62,848 nt of DNA from CAZPGL01 sp964586175 (lineage in GTDB: Bacteria; Actinomycetota; Acidimicrobiia; Acidimicrobiales; MedAcidi-G1): positions 1 to 62,848 of the forward strand of contig CAZPGL010000007.1 of NCBI GenBank assembly GCA_964586175.1, given 5' to 3'. Positions 43,341 through 52,947 of the stretch are shown in pieces. The stretch's first letter is position 1; each line of letters opens with the position of its first letter. Below the pieces are notes generated by a model, which had not been told where the DNA came from, ran no database searches, and worked only from the letters and a program-made list of their open reading frames with translations. The translations under genes and the position numbers were made by a program.

Positions 43341-44357
43341 TCACCAGCCCCGCAGGTCGACCGGCCACGACTCCAGGACCTCGGCGTCGGCCCCCGCGGC
43401 GACGTCGTCGACCAGGTGGAGGGTCTCGTGCTTGGCGATCGTCGGGTCGATGTGGGCCGGGCGCAGGCCGACGCGGTCGCCGACCGTCCACGAACCGCCG
43501 GCGACCGTGGTGTGTTCGTCGGAGCAGAACAGCACCTCGCCGTCTCCGGTCAGCGTCGGGTCGCCGGAGTCCATGGCCAGGGCCTTGAGCCCCCCGTCGA
43601 GGGCGGCGTGGCCCTTGGGGCTGACCGAGACCGCGGTCGTCAACAGGACCAGACCCTCCCGGAAGGGCAGGCCGAGGCGGGCGTAGTCGCCGTCCATCAG
43701 CACGTACGAGCCGGCCTGGAGCTCGGTGACCGTGTCGTTGCAGTCCCACGATCCGGTGCCACCGCCCGACACCACCTCACCGCCCACCACGGCGTGGACC
43801 TCGGCCAGCACGGCCATCGACCGGGCCACCCCCTCGGCCCGGCGGGCCGCGTCGGCGACGTGCATGTGATGGCCCTCGTAGCCCATGACGCCGCGCACGT
43901 GGAGGCCGGCGGCCCGGGCCACATCGGCCAGACGGCCGGCGTCCTCCGGGACACAGCCGCCGCGGGGCATCCCGACGTCCACGTCGATCAGCACCTCGCG
44001 CACGCCACCGTCTGCCGCGGCGGCGATGGTGGCGTCGGAGTCGACGGCCACCGTGACCCGCGCCGTCCCGGCGTCGGCCAAGGCGCCCAGCCGTTGGGCG
44101 TCGAGCACCTCGTTGGCCAGCAGGAGGTCGGCGCCCAGTCCGGCGGCGGCCATCCCCTCCATCTCCCGCACCGTGGCGCAGCAGAACGCGTGGTGGCCGG
44201 CGGCGTCGAGGCGGCCGGCCAGGGCCGTGCACTTGAAGGCCTTGACGTGCGGGCGCAGGGCAGCGCCGGGCCGGGCGGCGGACATCACGGCGACGTTGTG
44301 GTCGAGCACCCCGGCGTCGGCCAGCAACGCCGGCGTCGTCAGTTCGCCGGCCCGCAT
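43341..44357 (-). CDS. D-threonine aldolase / D-serine dehydratase-type PLP enzyme
   Basis: 338 aa, alanine-racemase-like fold type III. The PLP lysine is in LRPHVKAFKC. GGTGSW is the phosphate-binding loop. The metal site RPAHIDPTIAKHE has His-x-Asp, as in D-threonine aldolases, rather than the His-x-Cys of D-serine dehydratases. It would cleave a beta-hydroxy-D-amino acid to glycine and an aldehyde. It begins 4 bp after the acyl-CoA dehydrogenase stop. Confidence 0.85.
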   Translation of the reverse strand: MRAGELTTPALLADAGVLDHNVAVMSAARPGAALRPHVKAFKCTALAGRLDAAGHHAFCCATVREMEGMAAAGLGADLLLANEVLDAQRLGALADAGTARVTVAVDSDATIAAAADGGVREVLIDVDVGMPRGGCVPEDAGRLADVARAAGLHVRGVMGYEGHHMHVADAARRAEGVARSMAVLAEVHAVVGGEVVSGGGTGSWDCNDTVTELQAGSYVLMDGDYARLGLPFREGLVLLTTAVSVSPKGHAALDGGLKALAMDSGDPTLTGDGEVLFCSDEHTTVAGGSWTVGDRVGLRPAHIDPTIAKHETLHLVDDVAAGADAEVLESWPVDLRGW

Positions 44358-44361
44358 CGGC

Positions 44362-45591
44362 TCAACCGGTCCGGGAGGCCCGGGCCTCGGCCCACGACAC
44401 GCCCCGTTCGAGGTCGGCGTCGCGGGGCAGGCCCAGCACCCGCTCGGCGATGATGTTGCGCTGAACGGCGAACGTCCCCCCGCCGAGCGTCAGCGCCGGG
44501 GAGAAGATGAAGCCGTAGTGCCATACCGGCGACACGTCGGGGAACTGGCGGCTGAGGAGCCGGTTCTCGGTGGTGCCCTCCCGGGCCGAGGGCCGTAGTG
44601 GCCCGGCGGGGCCCGACCCGATCAACAGGCCCGACGTGCCGGCCAGGTCCTTGGCCAGTTCCATCACGTGCTGGCCGTGTTCGTCGGCCATGGCCTTCTG
44701 GATGGAGGCCTCGACGCCCGGGGTGCGCCCGGCCAGCTGAGCCGACAGGGTGCGCAGCCGGTTGAGGCGCAGCACCTCGGCCTCGCAGGCCAGGGCGGCC
44801 AGTTTCTGGCGTAGGACCCGGTCGGTGCAGCCGCCGGCGTCCCGTACCAGGTCCAGCAGGTCCTCGGCCGACGGGCCGTCGCCCCACAGCGACCCGGCCG
44901 ACGACAACTGGACCCGCTCGTTGGCCAGGGTGACCCGGGCCAGCCGCCAGCCGTCGCCCTCCTCGCCGACCCGCAGCGAGGCCGGGATGCGCACGTCGTC
45001 GAAGAAGACCTGGTTGAAGGAATGGGCGGTGGTGGCGTCGATGATCGGGGTCATCGTCAGCCCGGGCAGGTCGGTGGGGCAGATGAAGTACGAGATGCCC
45101 TTGTGCTTGGGCACGTCGGGATCGGTGCGGGCGATGAGGATGCCGAACTGGGCCTTGTGGCCGGCACTGGTCCAGATCTTGGAACCGTTGACCACGTACT
45201 CGTCGCCGTCGCGCACCGCCCGGGTCGCGAGGTTGGCCAGATCCGAGCCGGCTTCGGTTTCGGAGAACATCTGGCACCAGAACTCGTTGCCGGTGAAGAT
45301 CGGGTCGAGGTAGCGCAGCTTCTGCTCGTCGGTGCCGGCCAGCAGGATCGTCGGGGCGGCCCAGCCGATGCCGATGGGGTTGTTGGGCCGCGTCACCTCG
45401 GCCCGGCGGAGCTCCTCGTCGATGACCAGCTGGTGCATCGGGTCGGCGTCCATCCCCCACGGCGCCGGCCAGTGGGGCACCACCAGGCCGGCGTCGTGCA
45501 GTTGGCGGGGGGTGGGCTCGGGGTGGGCGTCCAACCACTCCCGCACGGCGAGGCGACGCGGATCGTCGTCGGAGGGGAGGTCGAAGTCCAC
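44362..45591 (-). CDS. Acyl-CoA dehydrogenase family protein
   Basis: 409 aa. Motifs: WCQMFSETEAGSDLA, YVVNGSKIWTSAGHKAQFGILIART and FNQVFFDDVRIP. The C-terminal AVQRNIIAERVLGLPRD is typical. FAD-dependent alpha,beta-dehydrogenation of an unknown acyl-CoA; the length and WTSAGH form fit actinobacterial FadE branches used for sterols or branched acids. GTG start with a weak CAGACT box 7 nt upstream. Confidence 0.92.
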   Translation of the reverse strand: MDFDLPSDDDPRRLAVREWLDAHPEPTPRQLHDAGLVVPHWPAPWGMDADPMHQLVIDEELRRAEVTRPNNPIGIGWAAPTILLAGTDEQKLRYLDPIFTGNEFWCQMFSETEAGSDLANLATRAVRDGDEYVVNGSKIWTSAGHKAQFGILIARTDPDVPKHKGISYFICPTDLPGLTMTPIIDATTAHSFNQVFFDDVRIPASLRVGEEGDGWRLARVTLANERVQLSSAGSLWGDGPSAEDLLDLVRDAGGCTDRVLRQKLAALACEAEVLRLNRLRTLSAQLAGRTPGVEASIQKAMADEHGQHVMELAKDLAGTSGLLIGSGPAGPLRPSAREGTTENRLLSRQFPDVSPVWHYGFIFSPALTLGGGTFAVQRNIIAERVLGLPRDADLERGVSWAEARASRTG

Positions 45592-45623
45592 GGGTCCGAG
45601 TCTGGCCGAGGTCGGATGCCGGG

Positions 45624-46178
45624 TCAGAGCCGGGTGATGGTGTCACCGCGGGTGATGGTGCCGGCCTGGACGACCTTGGCGTTGACGCCTCGCAGGTTGT
45701 GGGTGCGCCCCGTGTCGGAATTGACGAACCGCATGGCGTCGAGGCCGAATCGTTGGGTGAACTTGGCGCAACCGGTGTGCGGTTCGGCGGTGACCTCGAT
45801 GACTGCGGAACCGATGGCCAGTCGGGTGCCGGCTGGCAGGGTGTCGCCGCTCAGGTCGAGGTCGACGACGAGTTGGTCGCCGGCCAGGGCCATCCGGTCG
45901 GGGTCGTCGCCGGCGACGAGGCGCAGCAGCCGGCTGTTGATGACGTTGAGTTGCATGTCGGGGTGAGGGCCGCCGTCCGGGCCCCGGTTGGACGGCTTTC
46001 GGTTCCAGTTGTCGCCGACCACACCGTCGTCTTCGGTCAACTCGCCTGATTCGAGCACCTCGCGGGCGTCGACTGCAGGGCGGCGCACGATCAGCTCAAG
46101 GGTGCCGTGGTCGGCCGGTGATAGGAGTACCTCGTCGAGGCCGGCTTCAAGCTGTTCGGCGGTCAGATGTCCGGTCAT
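45624..46178 (-). CDS. MOSC domain protein
   Basis: 184 aa. The conserved cysteine block AEPHTGCAKFTQRFGLDAM is the MOSC signature, with LNVINSRLLRLVAG and GVNAKVVQAGTI. MOSC domains handle sulfur and molybdenum cofactor chemistry; the target here is unknown. Its ATG overlaps the oxygenase stop by 4 bp, which links the two. Confidence 0.88.
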   Translation of the reverse strand: MTGHLTAEQLEAGLDEVLLSPADHGTLELIVRRPAVDAREVLESGELTEDDGVVGDNWNRKPSNRGPDGGPHPDMQLNVINSRLLRLVAGDDPDRMALAGDQLVVDLDLSGDTLPAGTRLAIGSAVIEVTAEPHTGCAKFTQRFGLDAMRFVNSDTGRTHNLRGVNAKVVQAGTITRGDTITRL

Positions 46179-47137
46179 GTGGTCGCCTCCACGGGGTCGG
46201 GACGTCGGTAGCGGTCGATCTGGATGTCGTCCTCGCCGATGTCCGAATAGTTGTCGTTGGCCCGCCCGCCGATGAACTCCTTCCAGGTGTACTCGTGGAA
46301 CCGGGGCGGACCATCGAGCAGAGCGGGGATGGGTCGGATCACCGTGTCACGGTGCGGGTTGCCGAAGAACGGGACCGACAGCCGATCCGAGGTCGTCATC
46401 GGTCGAACCCGATGTGCGGCGGCCCGGTAGCGGTCGTTGGTCCAGACCTGCATGGTGTCGCCGAGGTTGACGACGACGGTGCCCGGCCGGGGCGGTACGT
46501 CGATCCAACCGTGTTCGGCCGACTCGGCCTGGAGGCCGCCGACGTCGTCCTGGAGGAGCAGGGTAAGCACACCGGGATCGGTGTGGGCGCCCAGGGCGTT
46601 GTCGCCGAGCACGTTGAGCCCGGTCTGCTCGTCGGCCGGCACCGGGTCGCCGACCGTGTAGCGGTTCAGCCGCACCGTGCTCGACCCGGCTGACGCGCGG
46701 TGGACGGCGGCCACCTCGAGGGTGAGGCCGAGCGCCCGGTGGACCAGGGCGACGGTGTCGTCGAGCAGCAGGGCGAAGGCGTTGAAGAAGTCGGCCATGG
46801 CCGGCCGGAACCCGGCGAGATCCGGCCACCAGTTGGCCCCCGAGGTGTCGCCCCGGGCCGGGGCGATGAAGTCGAAGACCTCCTTGTGGTCGCGGGTGCG
46901 CTTGGTGAGCTCCCGGTCGTACCAGCCGAGGGGATGGTCGGAGGTGCGGCGGATGGCCTCCTTGACGCCCCGGTCGGCGTCGAAGAACCGGCGGGCCTCG
47001 GCCCATGTGGCGTCGATCACGTCGTCGAGGCCGTGCCCGGTCAGCAGGAAGAACCCGTGGTCGCGGCAGGCCGCGTCGAGAGCGTCGAGTTCGGTGGCCG
47101 ACGGGTCGGCGATGTCGACGACGGGGACGAGGTCCAT
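46175..47137 (-). CDS. Isopenicillin-N-synthase-like 2OG-Fe(II) oxygenase
   Basis: 320 aa. The iron triad is His and Asp in LGAHTDPGVLTLLLQD and His in YRAAAHRVRP; the downstream Arg binds 2-oxoglutarate. The N-terminal DACRDHGFFLLTGHGLDD is typical of DIOX_N. Substrate unknown. A TAACGT box lies 6 nt before the ATG, so the gene is probably leaderless and starts the oxygenase-MOSC operon. Confidence 0.92.
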   Translation of the reverse strand: MDLVPVVDIADPSATELDALDAACRDHGFFLLTGHGLDDVIDATWAEARRFFDADRGVKEAIRRTSDHPLGWYDRELTKRTRDHKEVFDFIAPARGDTSGANWWPDLAGFRPAMADFFNAFALLLDDTVALVHRALGLTLEVAAVHRASAGSSTVRLNRYTVGDPVPADEQTGLNVLGDNALGAHTDPGVLTLLLQDDVGGLQAESAEHGWIDVPPRPGTVVVNLGDTMQVWTNDRYRAAAHRVRPMTTSDRLSVPFFGNPHRDTVIRPIPALLDGPPRFHEYTWKEFIGGRANDNYSDIGEDDIQIDRYRRPDPVEATT

Positions 47138-47143
47138 GGTCCG

Positions 47144-47149
47144 ACGTTA
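47144..47149 (-). promoter_or_regulatory. Putative leaderless -10 box for oxygenase-MOSC operon
   Basis: TAACGT on the minus strand, 6 nt before the ATG at 47137. Confidence 0.5.
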
Positions 47150-47168
47150 GGCGCCCCGTGGCGCCCGT

Positions 47169-48929
47169 CTACCAGTCGCCGCCGCCGCCACCGCCGAACG
47201 AACCGCCACCGCCTCCGCTGAACCCGCCGAAGTCGAAGTCGCCGCCCGACGAGCTCGACGGTTCCACGGACGTCGACCTGGTGGAGCGATGCATCGAGGA
47301 GAGGCTGTGCATGAGCATGAGGTCGTAGGGGTCGTACACGTACGAACTCGTCGTCGACGCCGCGGCCTGTTCCATCGACGACGACCAGCGGTCGACCTCG
47401 CCGACGGCCACCGCCCAGGCGGTGTACTCCCGCAACCGGCCCTGTTCGGCGGCCCGCTCGACGTGTTCGGCCTCCGATTCGACGAAGAACCGCCGGAACG
47501 ACTCGGCCTGTAGCCAGCGTCCCGTGCCGGCAGGTGTGCGCACCTCCAACTCGCCGGCCCGCAGGAGAACGCCGGTGCCGGCTCCCAGGATCGCTGCGGT
47601 GCCCAGGGTGGGCAGAGCGAACGGCTGCTCCCAGGCCACGGCAGCCAGGACGACGATGGTGCCGACCAGCCCGCCCAGCATCCCGAAGGCGCCGAGCCAC
47701 TGGAAGTTGCCGACCCGTTCCGAGCTGTCGTGTCTCCACAGGCCGCTGTCCTGTTGCCATTCGGCCAACTGCTCGTCGAGCATGTCCCAGGCCCCGGCGA
47801 ACGAAGAATTGTAGGTGCCCAGCGCGATGCGGGTTCCGGTGGCGAACATGCGCTGCACCACCGGGTCGTCGGACGGAACGTCGCCGGGGGTCAGGACGGA
47901 GACACCGCCCTCCTCGGCCAGGTTCAACTCGCCGGCCGCGACCCGCTCCAGCAGCCAGGACACCTTGGCGTCGTTGGTGACCGCCTCTTCGAGCACGATG
48001 GCCGCCTGGTGTGCGGCCAGGCCGCGGGGCGGCGAGAACATGATGGTCACCAGGTCGGCCAGTTCGGCGTGGTCGACCCGGCGCACCGGCCCGTCGCCGT
48101 CGGGGTCGAACGCCGCCTCGGCGGCGCCGCCATCCCGCACCTGTTCACGCCCGGCGAGCCGCATGATCCGGAAGAACAACAGGGCCACGGCGACCAGCAC
48201 GGCGAGGATCGACAGCACGGGAAGCAGGAACCGGAAGTCCTGGCCGGTCGGCGGGAGCGGCGGCGGCGACCCGGGCGACGGTACGGCTGGCAGATCCGCT
48301 CCCCGCTGCGCAGTCACACGAACGTGTTGCCACCGCTCCAACCCCTCGACATCGACCACCAGGTGACCCGGTGCGACCTCGGTCAGCCGGCAGGTTCCCC
48401 CCTCGGAGACACACCCCGGAGACATCAGTTCGAAGGGGGCGACGAGGTGGGCCTCGACCTCGTGGATGGGCCGCTCCCAGCCGTCGCCGATCGCCGTCCA
48501 GACGATCTCATCGCCGTCCGGAACCGCTAGGTCGAACACGAGGTCGTAGCGGTGACGACCGTCGATCGTGGTCCACTTCTCCCCGATCTTGAGGCGCAGG
48601 TCATCGCGGTACCCGTCGATGGCCTCGTAGGAATCGGGCGCCGACGGCGACGACACCGACACGACGTCGCTGCGCCGCAGGCCCGGGACATCCCGGTAGA
48701 TGCCATGGCGTTCCTCGAGGCCGAAGTCGTAGTCGATGGCCTCGGTGATCCTGGCCGTGCCGGCACCGTTGAGTGCGGCGACCGTCCAGTAGTGGTCGAT
48801 GTGCGGGCCGCGGACACTGGCGATTGCCACCGACGCCAACCCCAGGATGATGCCGGCGACCAGCGTGATGATCGCCAGGGTCCGCCAGTTCTTCCGGCGG
48901 GACCCGGCGACCGAGGTTTCGGTGGCCAC
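47169..48929 (-). CDS. DUF2207-type membrane protein with Gly-rich C-terminus
   Basis: 586 aa. One helix near the N-terminus (about 17-35) is followed by an extracellular beta-rich domain of about 200 residues (GTARITEAIDYDFGLEERHGIYRDVP is the family mark), a second helix around 235-255, a cytosolic domain, two more helices near 415-455 and a tail SGGGGGSFGGGGGGDW. Such tails are common in this family. It follows lemA by 2 bp, the usual pairing. Function unknown; envelope role suspected. Confidence 0.88.
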   Translation of the reverse strand: MATETSVAGSRRKNWRTLAIITLVAGIILGLASVAIASVRGPHIDHYWTVAALNGAGTARITEAIDYDFGLEERHGIYRDVPGLRRSDVVSVSSPSAPDSYEAIDGYRDDLRLKIGEKWTTIDGRHRYDLVFDLAVPDGDEIVWTAIGDGWERPIHEVEAHLVAPFELMSPGCVSEGGTCRLTEVAPGHLVVDVEGLERWQHVRVTAQRGADLPAVPSPGSPPPLPPTGQDFRFLLPVLSILAVLVAVALLFFRIMRLAGREQVRDGGAAEAAFDPDGDGPVRRVDHAELADLVTIMFSPPRGLAAHQAAIVLEEAVTNDAKVSWLLERVAAGELNLAEEGGVSVLTPGDVPSDDPVVQRMFATGTRIALGTYNSSFAGAWDMLDEQLAEWQQDSGLWRHDSSERVGNFQWLGAFGMLGGLVGTIVVLAAVAWEQPFALPTLGTAAILGAGTGVLLRAGELEVRTPAGTGRWLQAESFRRFFVESEAEHVERAAEQGRLREYTAWAVAVGEVDRWSSSMEQAAASTTSSYVYDPYDLMLMHSLSSMHRSTRSTSVEPSSSSGGDFDFGGFSGGGGGSFGGGGGGDW

Positions 48930-48931
48930 GG

Positions 48932-49480
48932 TCAGAACTGGACGTCGACCGGGCCGCGGCTGTCGTCGGCGGCCTCGAAGTACTCACGTTCGGAGAAGTT
49001 GAACATCGAGGCGATGATGTTGGACGGCACCACCTGGATCTTGTTGTTGTACCGCAGCACGGTGTCGTTGTAGTGCTGGCGGGAGTAGGCGATGAGCCCC
49101 TCGGTCTCGGTGAGGTCGGCCTGGAGCTGGGCGAAGTTCTCGTTGGCCTTCAGGTCGGGGTAGGCCTCGGCGAGGGCGAACATCTGGCGGAGCGCCCCGG
49201 TGAGCAGGTTGTCGGTCTGGGCCGCTTCGGCCGGACCCTGGGCGGCGGCCGCCGCGTTGCGGGCCTGGATGACCGCGTCGAGGGTCTCGCGCTCGTGGGC
49301 GGCGTATCCCTTGACCGTCTCGACCAGGTTGGGGATCAGGTCGTTGCGCCTCGTGAGTTGCACGTCGATGTGGGCCCACGAGTTGTCGACCCCGTTGCGC
49401 AACCTGACCAGGCCGTTGTACTGCACCACCAGGAAGGCGGTCAGCACGGCGGCGACGATGGCGATGATCAACCCGACCAT
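48932..49480 (-). CDS. lemA: LemA family protein
   Basis: 182 aa. One N-terminal membrane helix (LIIAIVAAVLTAFLVV) and a helical bundle with YNGLVRLRNGVDNSWAHIDVQLTRR, DLIPNLVETVKGYAAHE and NNKIQVVPSNIIASMFNF, all LemA marks. ATG 49480 is chosen because GGGAG lies about 9 nt upstream. Exact function unknown. Confidence 0.93.
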   Translation of the reverse strand: MVGLIIAIVAAVLTAFLVVQYNGLVRLRNGVDNSWAHIDVQLTRRNDLIPNLVETVKGYAAHERETLDAVIQARNAAAAAQGPAEAAQTDNLLTGALRQMFALAEAYPDLKANENFAQLQADLTETEGLIAYSRQHYNDTVLRYNNKIQVVPSNIIASMFNFSEREYFEAADDSRGPVDVQF

Positions 49481-49565
49481 GCTTTGACTCCCGTCCGTTG
49501 GTACCAGCCTGTTGAACCGTAGCAGGGGGGTCCGACCGCATTCCCGTGGACGGCACACCGAGCCC

Positions 49566-49571
49566 TAGTCT
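49566..49571 (+). promoter_or_regulatory. Putative leaderless -10 box for MFS gene
   Basis: TAGTCT, 6 nt before the ATG at 49578. Confidence 0.5.
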
Positions 49572-49577
49572 CCGGCG

Positions 49578-50789
49578 ATGCCCGTTCCCGGCCGCCAGCG
49601 TTCAGAACGCCACGTCGTCGCCTTCCTGGCCACCACGGCCGCCCTCATGGCGTTCGGCATCGACGCCTCCCTGCCGGCCTTCGACGAGATCCGGCCAGCC
49701 CTCGACCTGCCGGAGGATTCGAACCGGGTAACCCGCATCGTCACCTTCTACTTCCTCGGCATTGCAGCCGGTCAGCTCGTGTACGGGCCACTGGCCGACC
49801 GGTTCGGCCGTATCCCGGTCCTGCAGGTCGGGTTGGGCCTGTACATGGTGGGTGCCATCGGTTCGGCGCTGACCCCGAACTTCGAATTCCTGCTGGCCGC
49901 CCGCCTCCTGTGGGGGTTCGGTGCCGCGGCACCCAGCCTGCTGCGCACCACCATCGCCCGCGACCTCTACCGCGGCGACCAGATGGCCCGCGTCATCTCG
50001 ATCGTCATGGCCTTCTTCCTCCTCGGCCCGGTCCTTGCCCCGTTGATCTCCGAGGGGATCCTGGCCGTCGGATCATGGCGCGCCGTGTTCTGGGTGGCCA
50101 CGGTGCTGGCCGGTGCCCTCATGGTGTGGACGGCCCGCTTCGGCGAGACCCTCGACCCCGAGAACCGCCGCCCGTTGCGGGCCGGGCCGACGCTGGACGC
50201 CATTCGCCTCGTGTTGCGCACCCGGGTGACCGTCGCCCACACGCTGGCCATGACGTTCGCCCTCTCGGCGTTCTTCGTTCACCTGTCGAGCGCCCAACCG
50301 ATCTTCGACGTGATCTACGGGCGGGCGGCATGGTTCGCCCCCCTGTTCGGCGCCGAGGCGGCGCTGATGGCCGTGGGGTTCTTCACCGTTCCCCGGTTCA
50401 TCCTGCGCCACGGGGCCCAACGGGTGGCCGTCGCGGTGATGGTGGCGACGATCGCCGTCAGCGTCGTGCTGCTCGCCTGGACCGTCGCCGCCGACGGCCG
50501 GCCCGGCTTCTGGACGTGGTTCGTCCTCATCGCGCTGGCCAACACCTCGTTGACCCTGCTCACCCCGACCGGCATGTCGCTGGCCCTGGAACCGATGGGT
50601 GCCCTGGCCGGCACGGCGTCGGGCGTGGTCGGGCTGGTGAGCATGGCCGGCTCGTCACTGCTGGCCACATGGGTGAACAGCCTGATCGTCGACACCGTCA
50701 CCCCGCTGGTGTGGGCCTACCTCGGGTTCGGTGGGCTGGCCCTGGTGTGCGTGCTGGCCGCCGGACCCCAAGCGGTGAGTGACACGTGA
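49578..50789 (+). CDS. MFS transporter, Bcr/CflA-like
   Basis: 403 aa with 12 hydrophobic segments. The loop YGPLADRFGRIPVLQVG between helices 2 and 3 is the MFS motif A, and ASLPAFDEI in helix 1 with FYFLGIAAGQL matches the Bcr/CflA drug-efflux branch. Probable proton-driven export of a small molecule. Its stop overlaps the next transporter's GTG by 4 bp. Confidence 0.9.
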   Translation: MPVPGRQRSERHVVAFLATTAALMAFGIDASLPAFDEIRPALDLPEDSNRVTRIVTFYFLGIAAGQLVYGPLADRFGRIPVLQVGLGLYMVGAIGSALTPNFEFLLAARLLWGFGAAAPSLLRTTIARDLYRGDQMARVISIVMAFFLLGPVLAPLISEGILAVGSWRAVFWVATVLAGALMVWTARFGETLDPENRRPLRAGPTLDAIRLVLRTRVTVAHTLAMTFALSAFFVHLSSAQPIFDVIYGRAAWFAPLFGAEAALMAVGFFTVPRFILRHGAQRVAVAVMVATIAVSVVLLAWTVAADGRPGFWTWFVLIALANTSLTLLTPTGMSLALEPMGALAGTASGVVGLVSMAGSSLLATWVNSLIVDTVTPLVWAYLGFGGLALVCVLAAGPQAVSDT

Positions 50790-52021
50790 ACCAGTCGGCC
50801 ACGGACCGCGTTCCACTGCGGATCTATGCACTGCTGACCGCCTACTTCCTGTCGGCGCTGGCCGCCGTCGGACAGATCACCATCCTCGGCAAGCAGGTCT
50901 ACGACATGACCGGCCGCGAACTCGACCTGGGTTTCATCGGCCTGGCCGAATTCACCCCGGCCCTGCTGGCCGCCCCGGTCGCCGGGGCCCTGGCCGACCG
51001 GATGGACCGCCGCCGGCTGTTCGCTGCCGCGCTGGCCGCCGAAGCAGTGGTGTCGTTGGGCCTGTTCGGATACGCCCGCAGCGACCCCACCTCGGTGCTG
51101 CCCATCTTCGGGCTGGTGCTGGTCTTCGGGGCCCTCAAGACGTTCACCGGCGCCGCAGGTCGACCCCTCCCGGTCGACATGGCACCGCCGGCCCTGTTCC
51201 CCCGGGTTGTGGCCATGGAGAACGTGGCCTTCCAGGCCGGGCTGATCGTCGGCCCGGTGCTGTTCGGGTTCCTGTTCGTCGTCGACGAAGCCGCCCCGTA
51301 TCTGGCAGCGGCCGTCGCGTTGGCGTTGGGTTCGCTGGTGGTGGTCCTGATCCCCACCACCCCGGTGCGGCGTCTGCACACCACCGGCATCCGGCAGTCG
51401 CTGGCCGACGCCGCGGACGGGCTGCGCTTCGTGCGACGGCGCCCGGTGCTGGCCGGGGCCATCACCCTCGACCTGTTCGCCATGCTGTTCGGCGGGGCGG
51501 TGGCCCTGCTGCCGGCCATCGCCGAGGACCGGCTGGGGGTCGGCGCCGTGGGCCTCGGTTGGCTGCGGGCCGCGGTGGGCATCGGCGCCGGCTGCGCCGC
51601 GGTGACGATGGTCGTGCGGCCACTGAGCCGCCGGATCGGACCGATCCTGCTGACGGCAGTCGGGGTGTTCGGCCTGGGCACCATCGTGCTCGGGCTGAGC
51701 CGCAACTACGTCCTGGCCTTCGTGGCCATCATGGTGCTGTCGGGGGCCGACGCCATCTCCATGTTCATCCGCACGACCCTCACGCCGTTGGCCACCCCCG
51801 AACACATGCGAGGCCGGGTGCTGGCCCTCGAGAACGTGTTCGTCGGGGCGTCCAACGAACTGGGGGCCTTCGAGTCCGGGGTGACGGCGGCGTTGCTCGG
51901 GCTGACCGGCGCCGTGGTGTTCGGCGGGGTCGGCGCCCTGGTGGTGGTGGCCGTGTGGGCGGTGAAGTTCCCGGCGCTGCGTGACGTCGACCGCTTCGAC
52001 GAGGTCCGGACCGGGGACTAG
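50786..52021 (+). CDS. MFS transporter, MFS_3/EntS-like
   Basis: 411 aa, 12 hydrophobic segments. AGALADRMDRRRLFAAAL is motif A, and the layout (LGKQVYDMTG, VGPVLFGFLF) fits the enterobactin-exporter-like MFS_3 group. Translationally coupled to the first MFS gene. Its stop overlaps the desaturase stop by 3 bases on the opposite strand. Confidence 0.9.
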   Translation: MNQSATDRVPLRIYALLTAYFLSALAAVGQITILGKQVYDMTGRELDLGFIGLAEFTPALLAAPVAGALADRMDRRRLFAAALAAEAVVSLGLFGYARSDPTSVLPIFGLVLVFGALKTFTGAAGRPLPVDMAPPALFPRVVAMENVAFQAGLIVGPVLFGFLFVVDEAAPYLAAAVALALGSLVVVLIPTTPVRRLHTTGIRQSLADAADGLRFVRRRPVLAGAITLDLFAMLFGGAVALLPAIAEDRLGVGAVGLGWLRAAVGIGAGCAAVTMVVRPLSRRIGPILLTAVGVFGLGTIVLGLSRNYVLAFVAIMVLSGADAISMFIRTTLTPLATPEHMRGRVLALENVFVGASNELGAFESGVTAALLGLTGAVVFGGVGALVVVAVWAVKFPALRDVDRFDEVRTGD

Positions 52022-52947
52022 GCGGTTCCCAAGCCGGCGGCGGCGCGCTCGGTGGGATGGACGGGGTGGCCGAAGGGCCGCACCAGGTGCCGACACGCCA
52101 CCTCGCCGTACCCGCGGTAGCGGCCGGCGCCGACCTCGGCCCGGCCATCGGAACCCAACTCGTCGGCGAGGGCCGACAGGGCGTACCACGGCACCCCGGG
52201 CTGTTCATGGTGGGTGTCGTGCAACGTGTTTTCGAGGAACAACAGCCGGAAGAACGGGTCAGCCCGCACCACCGCCGAACGGGTGTCGCCGGTGTCGTTC
52301 CAGCGGTGCTCGGCGAACGACCGCACCAGGCTGAGACCGTTGCCGGTGTACACCGCCGCCAGATAGAGCCACAGCGGGAACCCGACCACCCCGACCACCA
52401 GCCACAACAACACCGCGGTGGCCGCCAGGTGGCCGGCCCACCAGCGGAACAGCCGGCCGTCGCCGTGGCGGATCTCCGACAGGTCGCGGCGGGCCATCGC
52501 CCCGTTCTCGACCAGCGGTCCGAGCACCATCCGACCCAGCAGCGTGTGGTGGGCCAGCAGGAACATCCGCCCTACCGGGGTGACCCGGCGCCACGTGACT
52601 GCGGTGACATGGAAGCTCTCGGGGTCGACCACCGGGTCGGTCAGGTCGGTGCAGGCGTGGTGGCGTAGATGGGACCGCCGGTACACCCGGAACGACAGCC
52701 GCAGGCTGACCGGCACCGACCCGAGTACCTCGTTGGCGGTCGGGCTGCGAAACGGGTGCCCGTGCAGCGCCTCGTGTTGCAGCGAGCCGTGCCAGGCGAT
52801 GAGCACCGTCAACGCCGCCAGAGCCGCCGGCCATGGCAGTGACCGGTGGGCCAGAACCACGGCCAGCCAACCGCCATACACGGCGACAGCCACGGCCACC
52901 GTCGGCCACTCGACCAGCGGCCGCCGGACGGTCGACGCCCCGGTCAC
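52018..52947 (-). CDS. Fatty acid desaturase / hydroxylase family membrane enzyme
   Basis: 309 aa from GTG 52947, which overlaps the SDR stop (GTGA). Three histidine boxes bind the di-iron site: HEALHGH, HLRHH and HDTHHEQ. Four membrane helices. Fatty acid desaturase fold; beta-carotene or small-molecule hydroxylases share it. Coupled to an SDR, so the two may act on one substrate. Confidence 0.88.
   Translation of the reverse strand: MTGASTVRRPLVEWPTVAVAVAVYGGWLAVVLAHRSLPWPAALAALTVLIAWHGSLQHEALHGHPFRSPTANEVLGSVPVSLRLSFRVYRRSHLRHHACTDLTDPVVDPESFHVTAVTWRRVTPVGRMFLLAHHTLLGRMVLGPLVENGAMARRDLSEIRHGDGRLFRWWAGHLAATAVLLWLVVGVVGFPLWLYLAAVYTGNGLSLVRSFAEHRWNDTGDTRSAVVRADPFFRLLFLENTLHDTHHEQPGVPWYALSALADELGSDGRAEVGAGRYRGYGEVACRHLVRPFGHPVHPTERAAAGLGTA

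Noticed and set aside
47169..47235. Gly-rich codon repeats at the DUF2207 C-terminus as a PE_PGRS-like or recombination repeat
   Set aside because: Gly-rich tails are normal for this protein family and the codons are not tandem DNA repeats.
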